Shown here piece by piece: positions 60,569 to 64,000 of a stretch of DNA of 64,000 bases; the stretch's first letter is position 1; the number at the start of each line of letters is the position of its first letter. Source of the stretch: Bacteroidales bacterium UBA7009 (GTDB lineage: Bacteria; Bacteroidota; Bacteroidia; Bacteroidales; Paludibacteraceae). The stretch lies in assembly GCA_002449665.1 (NCBI GenBank), contig DJXH01000057.1:1-64000 (forward strand), read 5' to 3'. Under the pieces are notes generated by a model that did not search any database, was not told the DNA's origin, and worked only from the letters and a program-made list of their open reading frames with translations. The translations under genes were made by a program, and so were the position numbers.

Positions 60569-61657
60569 TTATCTGATTAGCAGTTTGTATATCAGTGGTG
60601 CAACAAGTCGGTGCGATTGAGTGCGGTTGGCAAAGGTCATAATATAGTTGGCACATTTTAGGCGGTGTTTATCATTGGCGGATAAGGTAGTCTTATTAAA
60701 GCAGTTATAAACAAACACGTTCATTCCTTTTAGTCCGGCACTATTTTTTTTCTGCAATTGATAGTTTGAGAGGGCGAGCGAAAGTACTCTCCGCAATTCG
60801 GCATAATAGCTTGGAGATAGGAAAAAAGATTTCCATTGCGGAATGAGTGCGGGTATATAGAGTGCCATACACCAGATCACGTCGGCATCATGATTGGCTT
60901 TTGCCATCTGCCCCGTAACAGACGTGGTATGACCAACATACACATAATCGCAGGCGTCCACCCACACCACTTTTCCGAATTGCAGGTGATGATATGTGAT
61001 GACGGCATCCACATATCGCTTGCCGTATAGTGCAACAGGGTCTATATAGGGATTGCGCCGTTGCATAAAGCACTGATTGATACGGAAAAAATCACCTTGA
61101 ATAAAGTTTTTTTCGTTTATCACTTCCCCATCAGTCATTTTTCTTGGCAGAGTCCAAGATTTGCCGTTTTCTATCGGTTCTCCTTCATTGACACACAAGC
61201 AGTTGCTCATAGCCAAAGCACATTCTGGGTGTTGTTCGAGGGCTTGTATCTGCTTTTCATATACTGTGGCATTAGGAAGGAAATAGTCGTCTGCATCTAC
61301 GTGAGCGATATACCTGCCTTGTGCATAGGGATATGCATTACAGCGGTTGTAGCCGGAGCGTTGGGAGTTGTTTGCCGGTTGGCACTCATCAGAATTGCAT
61401 TGCAGAGCAATGATGCGAAATAGCGTTGATGGGAATTTTATATCATTTTCAGCATCTGTACTTGATTTTTGCAGAGCGAGATGCTCATATTGCTGTGCAA
61501 GTTCGAATGTGCCGTCAGTAGAGCGGTCGTCGGAGATGATGATTTCAAACGGATAAGACAGCCTCATATTGAGGATGCTGTCAATGCAGCGTTTGAGTTC
61601 TTCTCGCTGATTATGTGAGATGACGATAACTGATAGTATTGGCGATATATTTTGCAT
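60569..61657 (-). CDS. GT2-family glycosyltransferase
   Basis: A 362-residue GT-A enzyme: LSVIVISHNQREELKRCIDSIL (nucleotide-binding start), IIISDDRSTDGTFELAQ and the DxD metal site in AHVDADDYFLP. The insert between the first and second motif has a cysteine-rich QCNSDECQPANNSQ. It should transfer a sugar to a surface glycan; specificity unknown. ATG at 61657 is chosen for the family start, and the TATCTTTGT promoter lies at 61686-61718. Confidence 0.85.
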   Translation of the reverse strand: MQNISPILSVIVISHNQREELKRCIDSILNMRLSYPFEIIISDDRSTDGTFELAQQYEHLALQKSSTDAENDIKFPSTLFRIIALQCNSDECQPANNSQRSGYNRCNAYPYAQGRYIAHVDADDYFLPNATVYEKQIQALEQHPECALAMSNCLCVNEGEPIENGKSWTLPRKMTDGEVINEKNFIQGDFFRINQCFMQRRNPYIDPVALYGKRYVDAVITYHHLQFGKVVWVDACDYVYVGHTTSVTGQMAKANHDADVIWCMALYIPALIPQWKSFFLSPSYYAELRRVLSLALSNYQLQKKNSAGLKGMNVFVYNCFNKTTLSANDKHRLKCANYIMTFANRTQSHRLVAPLIYKLLIR

Positions 61658-61685
61658 TATACCATATATATGGTAGTTATTGGCG

Positions 61686-61718
61686 ACAAAGATACTATAC
61701 TTAAAAAAAATATGCAAG
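61686..61718 (-). promoter_or_regulatory. Promoter of the GT2 gene
   Basis: Minus strand: CTTG (61715-61718), 20-base spacer, TATCTTTGT (61686-61694), 29 bases ahead of the ATG. Both boxes deviate by one base from the consensus. Confidence 0.55.
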
Positions 61719-61725
61719 TATTATT

Positions 61726-61760
61726 GGGCGGAATTTAGCAAAAAAGTTCAAATTCCGCCC
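61726..61760 (-). terminator. Terminator-like hairpin after the ATP-grasp gene
   Basis: GGGCGGAATTT (61726-61736) pairs perfectly with AAATTCCGCCC (61750-61760) over a 13-base loop. It lies 30 bases after the ATP-grasp stop and just upstream of the GT2 promoter. There is no immediate T-run on the minus strand, so it may act as a weak terminator or stabilise the transcript end. Confidence 0.5.
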
Positions 61761-61790
61761 GCATATAGAGTATGTAATTAGAAAAAACGG

Positions 61791-62753
61791 CTAATATCTG
61801 TCCCTGGCAGTGTATTTTTTTGGCACGGTGAGCAGTTGGTTCCAATGTTCGAGTGTTGTGGTCTTATAGTTCTCGAACACATTGCCGTGAGTGGAGAAAG
61901 TGAGTTCGCCGAAATAGAGTTTGCCGTTCACCTCGTAGAAATCTACACGCACATGTGGGAAAGGCTCAGCCAAACGCGTGGCATAGTCAATCATCTTTTC
62001 AAGAGTGGCAGGGCGCGGCAGTGGCTGTGTAAACTGCTCTTCGCCTTCTCGCAGATACTGCCTTTGCCAATCGAGAGAATAAGACATAGCAAAAGGTTGT
62101 GCTCCGTTCGTTTCAAGGTCGTTACGAACAAGTATGGCAGCAGGTTTGCCGTTGAAGCAGAAGAACTGATATTCCATCCAATTGGTGTTTTCATTGTCTT
62201 TGAGATAACGTTCCACTACCAATTTGAAGGGCATACGGGCATACTGATATTCGGCGGTATCTATACCATAGGTATGCTCTCTCCAAGATTCAAAAAGACT
62301 GATAGCACCCTCCGTATGGAGTGATGTTTTGTCAAGACAGAAGAAATTATCGCCTGAACCACGATTTGATTTGACTACAAAGCGATTGGGCAAAGAGCTG
62401 AATGGTATGTCTTGTGCATTGTCGTAGGCGCCATACAGAGTGTTGAGGATGTCAGCACAACCGCATTTATTGATGTACTCGCGGACACGATATTTGTCGG
62501 CACATTGCTCGATGAGCGGATGTCGATAATAGACTGAAAGCCAGAAGAGTTTTTGTTCGAAGTCTTGCGGCTGACGCAGATTGAGCGGTTTGCCGAATAC
62601 GTTGTAATACCTCAGACGGGTATAGATAGGACGAAGATGATAGAAAAAGAATTGCTGAAGACGGCTATGTGAGTGCAAAAACTGCCATATTAACTTATAT
62701 AGATGCCGTTTTTTATTACCTACAATCTTGGCAATTTTTGAGATTAGGTGCAA
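61791..62753 (-). CDS. TupA-like ATP-grasp protein of surface-glycan synthesis (possibly phase-variable)
   Basis: A 320-residue protein of the TupA-like ATP-grasp family: RFVVKSNRGSGDNFFCL (ATP lysine and glycine loop), VVERYLKD, MEYQFFCFNGKPAAILV, VRVDFYEVNGKLYFGELTF (metal-binding Asp and Glu). The family is found in teichuronopeptide and capsule clusters and is thought to attach amino acids to glycans. As sequenced, the only start is a TTG at 62753. A better ATG at 62809-62811, overlapping the upstream gene, is one base out of frame through a run of nine C; with eight or eleven C the product would be 339 or 340 residues beginning MNHKLPPP. Confidence 0.75.
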   Translation of the reverse strand: MHLISKIAKIVGNKKRHLYKLIWQFLHSHSRLQQFFFYHLRPIYTRLRYYNVFGKPLNLRQPQDFEQKLFWLSVYYRHPLIEQCADKYRVREYINKCGCADILNTLYGAYDNAQDIPFSSLPNRFVVKSNRGSGDNFFCLDKTSLHTEGAISLFESWREHTYGIDTAEYQYARMPFKLVVERYLKDNENTNWMEYQFFCFNGKPAAILVRNDLETNGAQPFAMSYSLDWQRQYLREGEEQFTQPLPRPATLEKMIDYATRLAEPFPHVRVDFYEVNGKLYFGELTFSTHGNVFENYKTTTLEHWNQLLTVPKKYTARDRY

Positions 62754-62787
62754 ATGATTACGTGTAACGCTTTGATTATCAGGCGAT

Positions 62788-62796
62788 GGGGGGGGG
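62788..62796 (-). repeat. Nine-base G/C homopolymer, candidate phase-variation tract
   Basis: Nine G on the plus strand (nine C on the coding strand) five bases after the GT52-like gene stop, and between a good ATG (62809-62811) and the ATP-grasp reading frame. At nine the frame from this ATG ends after ten codons (MNHKLPPPIA, TGA TAA). No other run of seven or more G or C was seen in the window. Confidence 0.8.
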
Positions 62797-62800
62797 TAAT

Positions 62801-63988
62801 TTATGGTTCATAAAATCTTGATGATTTAATTTTAGTTATCAATACGTTCACAAGTGGCAAAGTTCTTATGAAATCTTTAATTTTTTTATAAATTGGCGTA
62901 ATTTTTTCGGGGAGATAAACCGGCTGAATATGAATTCCTATTTGTTTATAATAACGAGGAATCATTTTACCGATTCTATCTTGTGAGAAATGTTTCCTGA
63001 TTAGAGATATGTCGGTTATTTCTGTTTCGGGGAAAAGGTTTTTGAGGAACGCAAGGGCAGTGGAATTAAAGCCATAAACGACTTTAGGTTGAATACTATT
63101 CTTGATAAAATAATACTCTATTGGTATAAACGGCTTAAAATAGGAAATACCCAAGAGTGCACAGAAATGTGGGATAACGGAATTATTATCTGAAGGATGA
63201 GGGATATAGTAGATTTTCTCTTGGGGATACAGATATCTAATTTTTGCTAAAAAATGCCATATTACACCCTCATATTCATACTCTCTCATACCTATGGTGC
63301 CAACAGTGCCAATTATATATATACCATTGGGTGAAGAGTTAGCAGTTGAAATAGTAGAAGCAAGGTGGGTAAATTTATTTGGGTATATTATAAATTTTGA
63401 GGATTTATTCAGATAAAAGAAAGTATATATGTAATGCCCATCGTATAGACCGGACAAATCCCACTGATTGCGGATATTATTTCTTATATCAAGATAGCTT
63501 TTATAATCTCTACTCCACTCTTTTCGCTTATACCATTGCTTTGGCTTCTCATAATCTAAATATGATTCTACGCCATTAAGGATTGAAATAGTGGAATTTC
63601 CATCATCGAAATAGACGAGAACAGAGTCATCTGAGGCATAAATAGAAGCAAGATATCTTTCGGGATGAGAGAAATAGTTTCCTACCATTACTCGCGGAAA
63701 TGTTTTGTTTGCTTTTGCCTCAATTTTACCGATAACTATTTGTTCTTCTAATTCTTTAGTCAATACTATTTGTTGATAATTCAAATTAAAATTTTGAATC
63801 ATCTCTAATAGAGTTTTACCTCTTTCTGAAGATATAGAAATGATTGCGACTATAAGGTAGTCTGATATATTAAATTCTTGTATCGCCTCAACAGCACATA
63901 GCAATTGCGTTGGTGTACCCAAGATAAATGCTGTCGGAGTTTTTTGGGAAAAGGCTAACTTTGCATATTTCTTTCTTTTGTTAAACAT
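62801..63988 (-). CDS. GT52/polysialyltransferase-like glycosyltransferase
   Basis: A 395-residue protein starting with a cytosolic basic segment, then FILGTPTQLLCAVEAIQEF, the sugar-nucleotide start seen in the alpha-2,3-sialyltransferase/polysialyltransferase families (GT52 and PF07388). YYIPHPSDNNS (HP motif) and KVVYGFNSTALAFLKNLFPE (SS/T motif) fit the CMP-sugar binding region. It may transfer a sialic acid-like sugar, but the donor is an inference. Base composition is more A/T-rich than in the core. The window ends 12 bases upstream of its ATG. Confidence 0.7.
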   Translation of the reverse strand: MFNKRKKYAKLAFSQKTPTAFILGTPTQLLCAVEAIQEFNISDYLIVAIISISSERGKTLLEMIQNFNLNYQQIVLTKELEEQIVIGKIEAKANKTFPRVMVGNYFSHPERYLASIYASDDSVLVYFDDGNSTISILNGVESYLDYEKPKQWYKRKEWSRDYKSYLDIRNNIRNQWDLSGLYDGHYIYTFFYLNKSSKFIIYPNKFTHLASTISTANSSPNGIYIIGTVGTIGMREYEYEGVIWHFLAKIRYLYPQEKIYYIPHPSDNNSVIPHFCALLGISYFKPFIPIEYYFIKNSIQPKVVYGFNSTALAFLKNLFPETEITDISLIRKHFSQDRIGKMIPRYYKQIGIHIQPVYLPEKITPIYKKIKDFIRTLPLVNVLITKIKSSRFYEP

Positions 63989-64000
63989 CAGATAATAAGA

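Noticed and set aside
60362..60620. Repeat proteins encoded by the 33-bp array (LLQNGGKFSGN or GVSLAEICYKM repeats)
   Set aside because: The frames are open only because the unit is a multiple of three; two plus frames and one minus frame are all open, and there is no promoter or credible start in the sense direction.
1..64000. tRNA or rRNA genes, insertion sequences, prophage
   Set aside because: No cloverleaf, rRNA segment, transposase, integrase or terminal inverted repeats were recognised in any gap or frame.

Overview
The window reads as a piece of a Bacteroidota chromosome, most likely order Bacteroidales. The evidence is a repeated promoter type (TTTG, 19-20 bases, TAnnTTTGC) ahead of most transcription units, gliding/type IX secretion proteins (GldB, a PorZ-like protein, a GldJ/PorK-like lipoprotein), a FloA-NfeD pair, a DUF3127 protein, and translation starts without clear Shine-Dalgarno sequences. 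I do not assign a genus. Coding density is very high. No tRNA, rRNA, insertion sequence, prophage or CRISPR array was seen, and no gap between genes exceeds about 240 bases.

Layout. 1-31: first codons of a leftward sugar-nucleotide transferase (rfbA type). 114-6672, leftward: nfeD, floA, nitrilase-family amidase, recJ, tdk, priA, probably one operon. 6843-18560, rightward: topA, panD, tgt, lptF/G, a parS-like centromere site, apt, uvrC, tsaE, lolD-type ABC ATPase, gldB, sufS, secreted endonuclease-fold protein. 18557-24244, leftward: 4HBT thioesterase, acyl-CoA ligase, hutH, hutI, folD. 24335-29914, rightward: a 58-residue unknown protein, greA, HIT hydrolase, aspA, rdgB, PorZ-like. 29915-33857, leftward: EptA-like transferase, short recO, corA, rsmA. 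33980-37386, rightward: gtrA, glgB, nagB. 37402-42681, leftward: cca, cysS, yraN, mnmG. 42847-51684, rightward: thiL, GT4 glycosyltransferase, ispD, kdsC-like, nadB, NlpC/P60, then pgk, DUF3127 and a metallophosphoesterase. 51759-53984, leftward: gldJ-like and gcvH. 54194-57920, rightward: folP, cdaA, metG. 57972-63988, leftward: an accessory surface-glycan region with a WbqC-family protein, a DUF4143 ATPase, a GT2 glycosyltransferase, an ATP-grasp (TupA-like) protein and a GT52/polysialyltransferase-like protein.

Most of the window is housekeeping: DNA repair and replication, tRNA modification and charging, cofactor synthesis, envelope lipid and glycan export. Histidine breakdown (HutH, HutI) sits beside FolD, which can recycle the one-carbon unit. 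CdaA makes c-di-AMP. GldB, PorZ and GldJ imply type IX secretion.

The strongest unusual signals are these. (1) A run of nine G (C on the coding strand) placed so that loss of one base would fuse a proper ATG to the ATP-grasp glycan gene: a likely phase-variation switch. (2) A 33-bp tandem array carrying a perfect palindrome in every copy, abutting the promoter of the DUF4143 ATPase. (3) A perfect 20-bp-stem intrinsic terminator embedded in the first codons of rdgB. (4) A perfect 16-bp parS palindrome just ahead of apt. (5) Several lineage-style protein reductions: PriA without its winged-helix region, NfeD without its OB fold, a short RecO and a Tgt without the zinc cysteines.
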